DNA of 64,000 nucleotides from CAZGKW01 sp964526295 (GCA_964526295.1 CAZGKW010000007.1:62001-126000), one strand, 5' to 3'; positions 44,845 through 54,384 are shown, counted from the stretch's first letter. The notes: a model not told the origin generated them from the sequence alone. Numbers and translations are program-made.

Positions 44845-45190
44845 CCCCCTGTGGCCGCTGTGCGGGGGGCCCCCCCGTTGTTGCCTGCGGCTTTCCCCCA
44901 TTTCCCGGACGCCGGCGGACCGGTCTGCTCTCAGGTTCGTTCCAGCCGGGGCAGGGCTTGCCCGTCGCCCTGGGGCCTCCCGGTGCATCGGGCCCCGGAC
45001 GATGGGTCTCGCAGCGAGCCGAGCCCTGCTGCGCCTCTGGTTTGCCCGGCCGGCGTCAGAAAAGCGAACGGGTGCATAAAAAGCTGGCGCGCCGGGCCGC
45101 CGATGGACGGACCCCCGTTTTCCCCCTGAATCCCCCTTTCCAGCCTGTTCAAGGCCCCTTCCGCGCCTCTTTCCCGGGGTCCTGAGCGTT
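44845..45190. other. Non-coding stretch before the flagellar promoter
   Basis: Between the inverted-repeat element and the sigma-54 promoter I see no gene, RNA or further repeat. An activator binding site for the downstream NtrC-class protein may lie here, but no paired operator is evident by eye. Confidence 0.4.
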
Positions 45191-45206
45191 TGGCACACGG
45201 GTTGCA
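45191..45206 (+). promoter_or_regulatory. Sigma-54 promoter of the flagellar operon
   Basis: TGGCACACGGGTTGCA matches the -24/-12 consensus TGGCAC-N5-TTGCW exactly, with GC at -12 (45204-45205). The expected transcription start is about 45217, about 90 nt before the first gene. The operon itself encodes an NtrC-class activator with an intact GAFTGA loop. Confidence 0.85.
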
Positions 45207-45306
45207 AAATCCCCCTCGTGCGGCGGCCCGCGCGCGCCGGCCCTTTGTATCGGCCGACGCCTCGACCCGCCGCAAGCGACGGAAAACGAAGCCGGATTCG
45301 AACGAA

Positions 45307-47919
45307 ATGGCCGAGAAAACCGACGAAACCAGCGAAAACGACCCCCGCGAGGACGAGGCTCCGACGTCCCCCGACGCCGCAGCACTCGAGCCGCCCGAGG
45401 GCACCGCCCCCACGGGGACACCGCCCCAGGCCACGGCCGACGGCGACGGGGGCGAGAAGACCTACGAGTTCCACGGTCCCCGGGCCGACCTGGAGCCCGA
45501 CCTGTCGGTCTTCGGCCCCCCCCGCGGTGCGAAGACGGACGCCGCGCCCGCGGCCGCCGCGGCAGGCGCACACACTGAGACGCCCGCCGACGACGCCGAC
45601 GACGCCGAGGCCGACGCCGCCGCCGCCGACAAAGCGGACGGCGACGACCTGGCCTTCGAGCTGCCCGCCAGCCTCTTCTCGAAGCCCCCGCGCCGACGCA
45701 TCCCGTGGCAGACCGCCCTGCTGGTCGGCAACACTCTCGTCATGAGCACCGTGGCGGCGGTCCTTTTGATGCGGCCGGCGGTCGGGCCGAGCTATCCCGG
45801 CCCCGAGGGCCGACCGCATCCGGCGGCCGAGGCCCCCGCCTCCGCCCCGGCAGAGCCGTCCCCCCAGGGGCCCCTCCCCGAGCCGACCGGCGCGGTCTCC
45901 TGGGCCGTCGCCGAGGGGCACTACGCCGACGAGGACTACGGCCTGGCGATCGGCTACTACCGGCGGCTGCTGGAGACGTCGCTGCTCCAGCCGCACGAAG
46001 AGTTGATGTCGGACTACTTCCGCCTCCGGATTGCCCAGTGCCAGGTCCACCTGGACCGCCTGCCGGAGGCCCACGAGGTGCTCCGGCGGCTGGCGTCGAG
46101 CCGGTCGCCGGTCGTGCGGGGGTCGGCCCTGTACCACGCGGCCCAGCTGAACCTGGCCCAGCGTCAGTACCTGGCGGCCCGGACCCAGGCCTACCAGGCC
46201 CTGGCGTCCCTGGGGATGGTCGAGCCGACGGCCGACCTGCGGACCCTGTGCGACCTGCTGGCGGCGGAGGCGATGGCCCGGAAGGCCCTGGCGTTCTTCA
46301 ACCGCGACGAGGAGCTGCCCCGCCGCCGCGAGACCGAGGCGGACCCGTTCTCGGGCCTCAAGAGCGAGGAGGGCCTGCGGACGCTGCTGGCCGCCGGGAC
46401 CCAGCGGATGGCCGATGCGGCGCTGGGGCCCCGTCTGACGAGGGCCGACCGGGGCGGCCTGGGACGGCCCTGGACGGTCACCTCGGCCGGGGCGCCCCTG
46501 GAGGAGTTCCTCCACCGGCTGGTGGGCGACTCGGGCCTGAACGTCCGGTGGCACGAGGCCGGCGACACGGCCCGCCAGCGGGCCCTGACGCTCGGCCTGA
46601 CGGACGTGACGGACGTGCGGGTCGTCGAGGTGGCCTGCGGGTCGCTGGGGCTGGTGGCCCGGTTGACGGGCGAGGAGGCGGTGGTCCACGACCTTTCGGG
46701 CCGCACCTCGACCGACGAGCTGAGGGACCTGGTGCTTCGCGAGGCCGTCTCGTCGTGGCGTCGGGTGCTCCTGCGGGTGCCGGACGAGCGGCGCCAGGCG
46801 TACGGCCACTTCGCCCTGGGCCTGCTGTACGAGCACCAGAACGACCACGCCTCGGCGATCACGGAGTACCGGCTCGTGACGGAGCAGTATCCGCGGTCGC
46901 CGCTGGCGCCGCAGGCCCGCCTGCGGGGTGCGATCGTGCGGATCGACTTCCGCGACTTCACGGGGGCCCGCGAGGAGCTGGTCGATCTGCTGAACCGGCA
47001 CCCCCACTTCCCGGCTTCCGACCAGGTCTACCTGAGGCTCGGCCAGGCCACCATGGAGACGGGGCACCTGGACGAGGCGATCACGACGTTCAAGAAGCTG
47101 TTCTACCTGGAGCTGTCGGAGGAGTCTCGGACCGGGGCCTGCCTGGGGGCGGGCACGTGCTTCTATCGCCAGGGCGACTACGAATCGGCCTCGGAGTGGC
47201 TGGCGCGGTACGTTGCCCTCGCCCGCCGGACGAAGGAGGCCGACGGGGCCGCCCGGGGGACGCTCCTTCTGGCCCAGAGCCTGAACGCCCTGGGCCGGCC
47301 CGACGAGGCCGTCGCCGCCCTCCGCAAGGCCGCCGAGCTGAAGCCGGAGGCCGAGTTGGCGACGGACCTGCTGCTGGAGCTGGCCCGGGGCCTGGCCGCC
47401 GCCAAGGAGTATACCGCCGCCCTGGCGGTCCTGCACGAGGTGACCGAGCGCGACGTCCCGCGGACGGCCCTGGACCGGGCGGTCCTCATCGAGAGCCGGG
47501 TCCTGCGGGACATGAACGTCCCGGAGAAGGCCTTGCGGCTGGTGCGGGCGGAGCTTCGGTTCGCGGCGACGGCCCGGATGAAGGCCCGGATGGCGGTCGA
47601 GCTGGCCCGGTGCTACGCCGATGCGGGCGACTTGGACGCGGCCCGGCGGATCATGGCCGAGGCCCTGCCGAAGCTGGAGCCCGGCCCGGAGGCCCACGAG
47701 GCGACCTGCGAGCTGGCCGAGTTCGGCCTCCGGGCGGGCTACCCCGAGCAGACGATCGGCCTGGCGCGGAAGCTCCTGGCCCTGCCGGTCTCGCCCGAGG
47801 TCCGGGGCAGGGCGTTCGAGGCCCTGGGGCAGGCGTACGTGGCGGTCCGCGACTACGAACGTGCCGCCTTGGCGTTCTCCGGGGCGGTGCCCGGAGCGAA
47901 AGGAGCGACGGGGCCATGA
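45307..47919 (+). CDS. TPR-repeat membrane protein at the head of the flagellar operon
   Basis: The 870-residue protein has an acidic N-terminal cytoplasmic region (about 1-135), a single membrane helix (about 138-158), and a large C-terminal part of TPR repeats (for example YADEDYGLAIGYYRRLLE, LPEAHEVLRRLASSR, HLDEAITTFKKLFYLELSEESR, RPDEAVAALRKAAELKPEAEL). A non-TPR insert near 400-475 resembles a secretin/TonB short N-terminal-type fold (VTSAGAPLEEFLHRL, LTDVTDVRVVEVAC). The topology suggests a periplasmic scaffold anchored at the inner membrane. The ATG at 45307 follows the sigma-54 promoter and an AACGAA leader; the frame extends upstream to 45190 but crosses the promoter. Confidence 0.75.
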   Translation: MAEKTDETSENDPREDEAPTSPDAAALEPPEGTAPTGTPPQATADGDGGEKTYEFHGPRADLEPDLSVFGPPRGAKTDAAPAAAAAGAHTETPADDADDAEADAAAADKADGDDLAFELPASLFSKPPRRRIPWQTALLVGNTLVMSTVAAVLLMRPAVGPSYPGPEGRPHPAAEAPASAPAEPSPQGPLPEPTGAVSWAVAEGHYADEDYGLAIGYYRRLLETSLLQPHEELMSDYFRLRIAQCQVHLDRLPEAHEVLRRLASSRSPVVRGSALYHAAQLNLAQRQYLAARTQAYQALASLGMVEPTADLRTLCDLLAAEAMARKALAFFNRDEELPRRRETEADPFSGLKSEEGLRTLLAAGTQRMADAALGPRLTRADRGGLGRPWTVTSAGAPLEEFLHRLVGDSGLNVRWHEAGDTARQRALTLGLTDVTDVRVVEVACGSLGLVARLTGEEAVVHDLSGRTSTDELRDLVLREAVSSWRRVLLRVPDERRQAYGHFALGLLYEHQNDHASAITEYRLVTEQYPRSPLAPQARLRGAIVRIDFRDFTGAREELVDLLNRHPHFPASDQVYLRLGQATMETGHLDEAITTFKKLFYLELSEESRTGACLGAGTCFYRQGDYESASEWLARYVALARRTKEADGAARGTLLLAQSLNALGRPDEAVAALRKAAELKPEAELATDLLLELARGLAAAKEYTAALAVLHEVTERDVPRTALDRAVLIESRVLRDMNVPEKALRLVRAELRFAATARMKARMAVELARCYADAGDLDAARRIMAEALPKLEPGPEAHEATCELAEFGLRAGYPEQTIGLARKLLALPVSPEVRGRAFEALGQAYVAVRDYERAALAFSGAVPGAKGATGP

Positions 47920-48674
47920 CCCGGTCGGACGGACGATCCCGGCGTGCGGCGGAGTGGGCGGCCCTGGCGCTGACGGCCTGTCTCTTGGCGCCGGCGGCGG
48001 TGCGTGCCGCGGGCGAGGAAGGCGGCGCGGGCGCCGAGGACGTCGTCGAGCGGGCCCGGAAGAACCGCCGGGCCCTGGTGAAATCGCTGATCGCCGCCCC
48101 GGAGGAGGAGCCCCGCCGGGCCGACCTGGAGGCGACGATCCTCAGGCTCCGCTCGATCCGCATGAGGCCGAAGTCCGAGATTCCGCCCCGGCCGACCTCG
48201 CCAAGCGGCTCGGGTGAGGCGAGGGGCACGGGGGCCGATGCGCAGGCCGCCGCGCCGCCCTCGAAGCCGCCCAAGCGGACGCCGACCGTCTCGCAGGAGC
48301 AGCTCGATCGGCTGCGGAACCTGCCGGCCGAACGGATCGCCGATCCCGTGGCCTTGGCCGACGCGTTGCTGAAGGCCGGCTACGACGACGAGGCCTACCT
48401 GTTCTACGAGCAGGCCCTGGAGGCCGACCCGCCGGACGAAACGAAGGCGTGGCTCCTCTTTCGCACGGCCCGGAGCCGGGCCGAGAGCGATCCGGGTGCC
48501 GCCGTCCAGCTTTACCGGCGTCTCATCGCCGAGCACCCCGAGTCGCCCTGGTCGGCGGTGGCCCGGTCCTTGGCGGGCCTTCTGGAGTGGTACCACACCG
48601 CCCGGCCGGTCGAGGCGACGCAGGTCGTGACGTCCACCGCAACCGCCCCTACGTCGGAGAGGCCGACGCGATGA
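47916..48674 (+). CDS. Small secreted TPR-like protein
   Basis: The 252-residue protein overlaps the previous gene by ATGA. It has a signal peptide (about 1-31), a disordered Pro/Ser/Gly linker (about 85-125), and a short TPR-like C-terminal half (ADALLKAGYDDEAYLFYEQALEADPPDETKAW, AAVQLYRRLIAEHPESPW). It probably accompanies the larger TPR protein in the envelope around the flagellar basal body (inference). Its stop overlaps the activator gene start. Confidence 0.7.
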   Translation: MTRSDGRSRRAAEWAALALTACLLAPAAVRAAGEEGGAGAEDVVERARKNRRALVKSLIAAPEEEPRRADLEATILRLRSIRMRPKSEIPPRPTSPSGSGEARGTGADAQAAAPPSKPPKRTPTVSQEQLDRLRNLPAERIADPVALADALLKAGYDDEAYLFYEQALEADPPDETKAWLLFRTARSRAESDPGAAVQLYRRLIAEHPESPWSAVARSLAGLLEWYHTARPVEATQVVTSTATAPTSERPTR

Positions 48675-50077
48675 CCGAAAACGTGCGACAGAACGTGCTG
48701 ATCGTCGAGCGGGACGCGGCGCCGACGCGGCTGCTGCTGGAGTTGCTGGCGGCCCGCGGCGTGCGAGGGTCGGTCGTCCGCGACGCCCGGACGGCCGGCC
48801 GGCGCCTGGAGACCCGCCCGTGGGACCTCGTGGTCACGGACCTGAACGTGCCGCACGGCGGGGGCCTGGAGGTCCTCCGGGAGGCGAAGCTGCGTGACCC
48901 GGAGCTGCCGGTGGTTGTGATGGCCCGGAAGCCTTCGACGCGGGGCATCGTCCGGGCCGTCCGGGAGGGGGCGGTCGAGTTCCTCGTCAAGCCGCTCCAG
49001 CGCGAGACGGCCGACCGGGTGCTCGACGCCTGCGTGCCGAACCACCGGGTGGCGATGGCCGAGGCCGCCGACTCGGGCGGCCGGCCGCTCTACCGCATCG
49101 TCGGCCGCAGCCCGCGGCTGCTGGAAACGCTGGGCGTCGCGCGGCGGGTGGCGCCGACGTCGGCCTCGGTGCTCATCACGGGCGAGAGCGGCACGGGCAA
49201 GGAGCTCGTCGCGCACCTGATCCACCAGGCGAGCCGCCGAGCGGGCGGACCCTACGTCCGGATGAACTGTGCGGCCCTTAGCGAGACCCTCCTCGAGAGC
49301 GAGCTGTTCGGCCACGAGCGGGGCGCCTTCACCGGGGCGGTCCGTGACCGCAAGGGCCGCTTCGAGCAGGCCGACGGCGGGACGATGCTCCTGGACGAGG
49401 TCACCGAGACGGGCCCGAGGCTCCAGGCCGAGCTGCTCCGGGTCCTGGAGGGGCAGGACTTCGAGCGGGTCGGCGGGTCGGAGCGGGTCCGGGCCAACGT
49501 CCGCATCGTCGCGACGACCAATCGCGACCTGCCCAGGCTCGTACGCGACGGCCGGTTCCGGGCGGACCTCTACTACCGGCTCGCCGGGGTGCGGCTGCCG
49601 CTGCCCCCCTTGAGGGACCGCCGGGAGGACCTCCAGCTCCTGGTGTGGCATTTCGTGAACGAGTTCTCCCGCGAGGCTCGGCGGTCCGTCAGGCGACTCG
49701 ACGAAGACATGATGGACCTGTTCGGGCGGTACCACTGGCCGGGCAACGTGCGGCAGCTCCGGAACGTCGTCCGGACGGCGATGGTCCTCGGGTCGGGCCC
49801 GTCGCTGTCGCTGGCCGAGGCGCCGTGGCTCAGGGCCGAGCTGACCGGGCCTCAGGCGGCCGACGAGGGCCCCAGCCTCCGCCTGCGGGACGTCGAGCGG
49901 CGGGCCATCCTCCATGCCGTCCGCCTGACGGGGGACCACCAGGCCAAGGCCGCCGAGCTGCTCGGCATCACGGACCGGACGCTGCGGTCCAAGCTCCGCC
50001 GCTACCGCGAGGAGGGCCTCCTGGAGGAGGAGACGGAGGAGAAAGGAGAGGAGCTGTGGGTCAGCCAGCCGGCATGA
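48671..50077 (+). CDS. Sigma-54-dependent response regulator (NtrC/FlrC class)
   Basis: The 468-residue protein has three parts. The receiver domain (about 8-125) has an acceptor Asp in VVTDLNVP and Lys in FLVKPLQ, but the first acidic pair reads ER rather than DD and the usual switch Thr is missing (VVVMARK). The AAA+ domain (about 138-375) has Walker A GESGTGKE, the sigma-54 loop GAFTGA, Walker B GTMLLDE and the R-finger region RADLYYRLAGV. A Fis-type helix-turn-helix ends the protein (HQAKAAELLGITDRTLRSKL). It should activate sigma-54 flagellar promoters such as those at 45191 and 61280. No cognate histidine kinase is in the window. It begins in an ATGA overlap. Confidence 0.9.
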   Translation: MTENVRQNVLIVERDAAPTRLLLELLAARGVRGSVVRDARTAGRRLETRPWDLVVTDLNVPHGGGLEVLREAKLRDPELPVVVMARKPSTRGIVRAVREGAVEFLVKPLQRETADRVLDACVPNHRVAMAEAADSGGRPLYRIVGRSPRLLETLGVARRVAPTSASVLITGESGTGKELVAHLIHQASRRAGGPYVRMNCAALSETLLESELFGHERGAFTGAVRDRKGRFEQADGGTMLLDEVTETGPRLQAELLRVLEGQDFERVGGSERVRANVRIVATTNRDLPRLVRDGRFRADLYYRLAGVRLPLPPLRDRREDLQLLVWHFVNEFSREARRSVRRLDEDMMDLFGRYHWPGNVRQLRNVVRTAMVLGSGPSLSLAEAPWLRAELTGPQAADEGPSLRLRDVERRAILHAVRLTGDHQAKAAELLGITDRTLRSKLRRYREEGLLEEETEEKGEELWVSQPA

Positions 50078-50415
50078 TCGACTACCTGGAGGCGGGCCTG
50101 AAGGCCGCCTCGGTCCGCCAGGCCGTCATCGCCAACAACCTGGCCAACCTGACGACGCCCGGCTACCGCCGGAAGGCCGTCCCGTTCGAGGAGCTGTTCG
50201 CCGAGGCCATCGAGCGGGGCCGGCCGGTCCGGCAGAACGAGGTTCTGGCCCGTGTGGTCGAACCCCGCACCGCCCCGGTCAACGAGCACGGGACGGACGT
50301 CGAGCTGGACGCCGAGATCGGCGAGCTGGTCAGGAACTCGCTCCGCTACAAGACCTATATGCGAATCCTGGAGAGGGCCTATCGCCAGATGGAGATGGCG
50401 ATGGTCGAGCGGTAG
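50056..50415 (+). CDS. flgB: Flagellar basal-body rod protein FlgB
   Basis: The protein has 119 residues. The rod-family N-terminal signature is clear: ASVRQAVIANNLANLTTPGYRRKAVPFEELF, and the C-terminal helix is LVRNSLRYKTYMRILERAYRQM. FlgB forms the proximal rod in the periplasm. The GTG at 50056 is chosen because AAGGAG lies 7 nt upstream; the ATG at 50074, which overlaps the activator stop, is an alternative but lacks a nearby ribosome site. flgC follows after 20 nt. Confidence 0.9.
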   Translation: MGQPAGMIDYLEAGLKAASVRQAVIANNLANLTTPGYRRKAVPFEELFAEAIERGRPVRQNEVLARVVEPRTAPVNEHGTDVELDAEIGELVRNSLRYKTYMRILERAYRQMEMAMVER

Positions 50416-50435
50416 GCCTGCCGAGGAGGGAAGCC

Positions 50436-50840
50436 ATGAACGTCGACGGCATCGCCCCGATGGTCGACATCGCCGTCTCGGGCCTGAGGGCCCAGTCGCT
50501 GAAGCTGAACCTGATCAGCGGCAACATCGCCAACTCGCAGACGGCGCGGACGCCCGAGGGCGTGCCCTATCGCCGCCGCGACCTCGTCCTCTCGACCGAC
50601 GGCGACGACCTCAGCGGCGTCACGATCCTTGATATCGAAAAGGACATGAGCGACTTCCGGTCCGTCCTGATGCCGGGCCATCCCCACGCCGACGAGAACG
50701 GCCACGTCCTCATGCCCAACGTCGACCTGCCGGTCGAGATGATGAACCTGGCATTTGCCGCCCGGGCCTACCAGGCCAACGCGGCCGTCCTGAAGCGGTA
50801 CCAGGACATGGTCGAGGTCACGATAGGCCTGCTGCGCTAG
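50436..50840 (+). CDS. flgC: Flagellar basal-body rod protein FlgC
   Basis: The protein has 134 residues with the rod signature LRAQSLKLNLISGNIANSQT and the C-terminal VDLPVEMMNLAFAARAYQANAAVLKRYQDM helix. FlgC is a proximal-rod subunit. GAGGAGGG precedes the ATG. It is followed by fliE after 14 nt, the usual order flgB-flgC-fliE. Confidence 0.93.
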   Translation: MNVDGIAPMVDIAVSGLRAQSLKLNLISGNIANSQTARTPEGVPYRRRDLVLSTDGDDLSGVTILDIEKDMSDFRSVLMPGHPHADENGHVLMPNVDLPVEMMNLAFAARAYQANAAVLKRYQDMVEVTIGLLR

Positions 50841-50854
50841 CGAAGGAGCCGCTT

Positions 50855-51166
50855 GTGAATCTCTCGGGAATCCATTCGATCGGGACGCAGCCGGTCCTGA
50901 GGCCGCCGACCCATCAGATGGGGACCGGCGGCGCGGGCAAGGACCAGCCCGAATTCGGCCAGATGCTCAAAGGCGCCATCGACAAGGTCGACCAGGTCCA
51001 GGCCGACTCGACCGCCACGGTTCAGCAGCTCCTGGCCGGCAAGAGCCAGGACGTGCTGCCCGTGGTCCAGGCCGTGGCCAAGGCCGACATGAGCTTCAAG
51101 CTGCTGATCGGCGTCCGCAACAAGGTCATCGAGGCCTACAAGCAGACGATGAACATGCAGGTCTAG
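50855..51166 (+). CDS. fliE: Flagellar hook-basal body complex protein FliE
   Basis: The 103-residue protein has a variable N-terminus and the conserved C-terminal helices FGQMLKGAIDKVDQVQADS and VVQAVAKADMSFKLLIGVRNKVIEAYKQTMNMQV. FliE joins the MS ring to the rod. The start is GTG with AAGGAG 6 nt upstream. fliF follows after 38 nt. Confidence 0.92.
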   Translation: MNLSGIHSIGTQPVLRPPTHQMGTGGAGKDQPEFGQMLKGAIDKVDQVQADSTATVQQLLAGKSQDVLPVVQAVAKADMSFKLLIGVRNKVIEAYKQTMNMQV

Positions 51167-51204
51167 GCCCCCGCAGGACGGGGCCGCCTTTTCGGTGAGA
51201 GACC

Positions 51205-52788
51205 GTGGCAAATTTCCTCCAGACGGCCGGTGAAATCTGGCGCCGGATGGGCTTCCTCCAGCGCGTCGTCCTGTTGACCGTGCTGCTGGCGTGCGGGGCG
51301 GCGGCGGCCCTGCTCGTCGGATGGGTCCGCCGGCCCCACCTCGCCCTCCTCTACGCGGGCCTCGAGCCCCAGGAGGCCGCCCGCATCGTCGAGCGCGTCC
51401 GCGAGGCAGGCGTCGCCTACGAGCTCCAGGACGGCGGCACCAGCGTCTACGTCGAAGCCGACACCGTCTATGGCCTGCGGCTCGACCTGGCCGGCGAGGG
51501 TCTCCCCACCGGGGGCCACCAGGGCTACAGCATCCTCGACAAGGAATCGATCGGCACGAGCCCGTTCACCCAGCGGGTCAACTACCAGCGGGCCATCGAG
51601 GGAGAGCTGGCCCGTACCATCGCGCTGCTGGAGGGCGTCAGCGGGGCACGCGTCCACATCGTCCAGCCCGAGCGGAAACTCTTCCGGGCCGGCAAGCAGG
51701 GCGCCACCGCGACGGTCGTCCTCCGCCTGAAACCGGGGTGGCGCCTGACGGCCGGCAACGTGGCCGCCGTCGTCCACCTCGTGGCCGGCAGCGTCCAGGA
51801 CTGCCGGCCCGAGCAGGTCGTGGTCGTCGACGCCGCCGGTGACCTCCTCTCGGGCGAGATGGACGACGGGTTCGCCCGCGGCGCGGGGACGCTGCTGGAC
51901 TACAAGACCCAGGTCGAGACCTACCTCGCCCGAAAGGCCGAGGACATGCTGGCCCTGGTCCTCGGCCCGGGCCGGGCCACCGTCAAGGTCGACGCCAAGA
52001 TCGAGACCAGCAGCGTCAACCAGACGGTCGAGAAGTACGACCCCGACACCAAGGTCGCCAAAAAGGAGGAGATCACCGTCAAGGACGTTCGGACGGGCGG
52101 CGGCGGCGGGGGGGCCGGGGCCGGCGCGGGGGCCAGCGTCGATACCACCAAGGAAGAGACGACCCTGATGGACTACGCCCTCAGCCGAACCGTCGAAGAG
52201 ACCATCAACATGCCCGGCAAGATCCTGTCGCTGTCGGTGGCGGCGTTCGTGGACCTCTCGGGCGAAACGACCCCCACAGCCGGTGAAGCGGCGGCCGACG
52301 GCGGCGAGGGCGCCCCCACCCCCGCCGCCGCGGCCCCCAAGCTCGCCGTCGAGGACGCCGAGGAGATCATCCGAAACGCCGTCGGCCTCACGGAGACCGA
52401 CACGCTCAAGGTCGTCAGCGTGCCGTTCCGCCGCCCCGAGGCGCCGGCGGCGGCGCCCGAGGAGGACGACCTGCTGGCCAGCCCGCAGTTCTACATGGAC
52501 CTGGCGCAGCACGCGTCGCTGGGCATTCTGGTCGTCGGGGCCCTGCTGACGCTGAAGATCTTCGGCGGGGCCCGCAAGAAGCTGGCCGCCGAGGGCGGCG
52601 AGGGCCGGGCGCAGGTCGCCCCCGGGGGCGGCGGGGCCACCGTCAACCTGCTGGCGGGCGGCTCGGCCGGGGGCCTGCCTGGCAACGGCGACCTCAAGGG
52701 ACGCATCACGGCCGCCCTCCAGGAGAACCCGGAGGAGGTGAAGCGGCTGTTCCGCGCGTGGGTCGAAGGAGACGGAGGGAACGCGTAG
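51205..52788 (+). CDS. fliF: Flagellar MS-ring protein FliF
   Basis: The 527-residue protein has N- and C-terminal membrane helices (about 19-38 and 436-452). Between them lie the ring-building domains with LYAGLEPQEAARIVERV, VNYQRAIEGELARTI, ARVHIVQP, and TLLDYKTQVETYLARKAEDML. Instead of the usual disordered loop there is a Gly/Ala-rich segment (about 296-312). The cytoplasmic tail that binds FliG is present (LKGRITAALQENPEEVKRLFRAWV). The GTG start has GAGAGA upstream. The stop is directly followed by the fliG start. Confidence 0.93.
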   Translation: MANFLQTAGEIWRRMGFLQRVVLLTVLLACGAAAALLVGWVRRPHLALLYAGLEPQEAARIVERVREAGVAYELQDGGTSVYVEADTVYGLRLDLAGEGLPTGGHQGYSILDKESIGTSPFTQRVNYQRAIEGELARTIALLEGVSGARVHIVQPERKLFRAGKQGATATVVLRLKPGWRLTAGNVAAVVHLVAGSVQDCRPEQVVVVDAAGDLLSGEMDDGFARGAGTLLDYKTQVETYLARKAEDMLALVLGPGRATVKVDAKIETSSVNQTVEKYDPDTKVAKKEEITVKDVRTGGGGGGAGAGAGASVDTTKEETTLMDYALSRTVEETINMPGKILSLSVAAFVDLSGETTPTAGEAAADGGEGAPTPAAAAPKLAVEDAEEIIRNAVGLTETDTLKVVSVPFRRPEAPAAAPEEDDLLASPQFYMDLAQHASLGILVVGALLTLKIFGGARKKLAAEGGEGRAQVAPGGGGATVNLLAGGSAGGLPGNGDLKGRITAALQENPEEVKRLFRAWVEGDGGNA

Positions 52789-53796
52789 GTGCCTCTGACG
52801 CCCGTCCAGAAAGCCGCCGCCCTGCTGCGACGCCTCGATCCCGGGGCCGCCGGCGAACTCTTGAAGGCCGCCCCACCCGAGGTGGTCCCCCGGATCGCCG
52901 CCGAGCTGGTCTATCTGAACGTCGGCGGCGAGATGCCCACCGGCATGGACCCCGACGGGCCGGTGGAGGAGTTCCTGGGCCTGCTGCACAGCCGCCGGAC
53001 GGGAGGCGACCTCGAGGGCTTTGTCCGCCGCATGCTCGCCGAGGCCGTCGGCGAGAAACGATGCGACGAACTGTTCACCGAGGTCCAGCAGCTCGTCGAG
53101 GACCGCGACCCGTTCCTGTCGATCCGGTCGGCCGACGTCGAGAGCCTGGCCGGGGCCGTCGAGGGCGAGCATCCGCAGGTGGCGGCCCTGGTCCTGGGGG
53201 AGCTGTCGGCCGAGAAGAGCGCCCGCCTGGTGCCGCTGCTGGGCGACGACGTGCGGCTGGAGGCCGTCCGGCGGATGGTGGCGGGGGAGTCGGTGTGCCG
53301 GGACGCCCGCCGTCGGATCGCCGCCATGGTCCGCCAGCGGCTGGGGGCGCTCCGGGCCTCCGGTGCCGCCGGGGCGCGGCGGGCCGCCCCCTCGGAAAAG
53401 TTCCGCCGCGTGGCCCTGCTCCTGAGGAAACTCAAGACCGAGCTACGCGACGCCCTCATCCAGGGCATCGTCGATCAGGCCCCCGAGGCCGGGGCCGCCG
53501 TCCAGGACCTCATGGTCACCTGGGAGGACATCCCGTTGGTGGTCGACCGGGACCTCCAGGACGTGCTCCGCGACGTCGACTCGCGGGAGCTGGCCCTGGC
53601 GCTGACCGAGGCCGACCCGAAGATTGCCGCCAAGGTCCGCGACAACATCTCCGAGCGGGCCGCCGCCATGATCGACGAGGAGACGTCCCTGATGAAGGCC
53701 CCCAAGGCCGAGGAGATCGAGGTGGCGAGGGAAGCGGTCCTGAAGTCTCTCCGCGAGAGGAACGCCGCCGGGAACCTGGGTTTCGAGGAGCAGTAG
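52789..53796 (+). CDS. fliG: Flagellar motor switch protein FliG
   Basis: The 335-residue protein contains the EHPQ motif (about residues 127-130) followed by VAALVLGELSAEKSARLVPLL, and the C-terminal motor part WEDIPLVVDRDLQDVLRDVDSRELALALTEADPKI with AAKVRDNISERAAAMIDEE. It is divergent in the N-terminal domain but has the three-domain length of FliG. It links FliF to FliM and takes torque from MotA. The GTG at 52789 directly follows the fliF stop, with GGAGG 10 nt upstream. Confidence 0.88.
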   Translation: MPLTPVQKAAALLRRLDPGAAGELLKAAPPEVVPRIAAELVYLNVGGEMPTGMDPDGPVEEFLGLLHSRRTGGDLEGFVRRMLAEAVGEKRCDELFTEVQQLVEDRDPFLSIRSADVESLAGAVEGEHPQVAALVLGELSAEKSARLVPLLGDDVRLEAVRRMVAGESVCRDARRRIAAMVRQRLGALRASGAAGARRAAPSEKFRRVALLLRKLKTELRDALIQGIVDQAPEAGAAVQDLMVTWEDIPLVVDRDLQDVLRDVDSRELALALTEADPKIAAKVRDNISERAAAMIDEETSLMKAPKAEEIEVAREAVLKSLRERNAAGNLGFEEQ

Positions 53797-53800
53797 GCCG

Positions 53801-54382
53801 ATGGTCCAGCGGGTCCAGATCGAGTTGCCCGCCCCCCTCAGGGACGTCAAGGCCGTCACCGCTGAGCCGGACGGCCCGGCGGCGTGCGGCACGCCGGAGG
53901 CCCCGGCCATCGCCCCCGGGCTGGCGCCAGCCGTGGAGCTCGCGAGGCAGCAGCTCGTCGGGGCCCGGCAGGCGCTCGGTCAGGCGGCCCAGCAAGTCGC
54001 CGCCCTGGAGGAGGACATCCTCCGCGAGGCCCGCGAGCACCTGGTGGACCTGGCAGCCGAAATCGCCCGCAAGGTTCTCGTGCAGGAGATCGAGGAGGGG
54101 CGGTACCGCATCGAGCCGATCGTGAAGGCCGCCCTGGAGAATGCCCCGTCCCGCCGCGAGATCGTCGTCCACCTGCACCCGGACGACTTTGCCCGGGCCC
54201 AGGAGGCTGCCGAGGCCGGCCCAGAGGGCGAAGGCGGGCACGGCCTGGCCGGCGTCCGCCTGTTCCCCGACCCGGCGGTGCGGCGGGCCGAGTGCAGGCT
54301 CGAAATGGCCGAGGGGTGCGTCGAGGTGGCCGTCGATATGGCCCTGGAGCGCCTCCGGCGGGAGATGAAGCAGGCGACCTGA
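53801..54382 (+). CDS. fliH: Flagellar assembly protein FliH
   Basis: The 193-residue protein has a disordered N-terminus, a helical central part (about 45-90) with Ala-rich and charged heptads, and a C-terminal domain with VDLAAEIARKVLVQEIEEGRYRI, REIVVHLHPDDFARAQ and VRLFPDPAVRRAECRLEMAEG, as in FliH/YscL. FliH regulates the FliI ATPase at the export gate. It starts 4 nt after fliG and ends 2 nt before fliI. Confidence 0.88.
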   Translation: MVQRVQIELPAPLRDVKAVTAEPDGPAACGTPEAPAIAPGLAPAVELARQQLVGARQALGQAAQQVAALEEDILREAREHLVDLAAEIARKVLVQEIEEGRYRIEPIVKAALENAPSRREIVVHLHPDDFARAQEAAEAGPEGEGGHGLAGVRLFPDPAVRRAECRLEMAEGCVEVAVDMALERLRREMKQAT

Positions 54383-54384
54383 CC

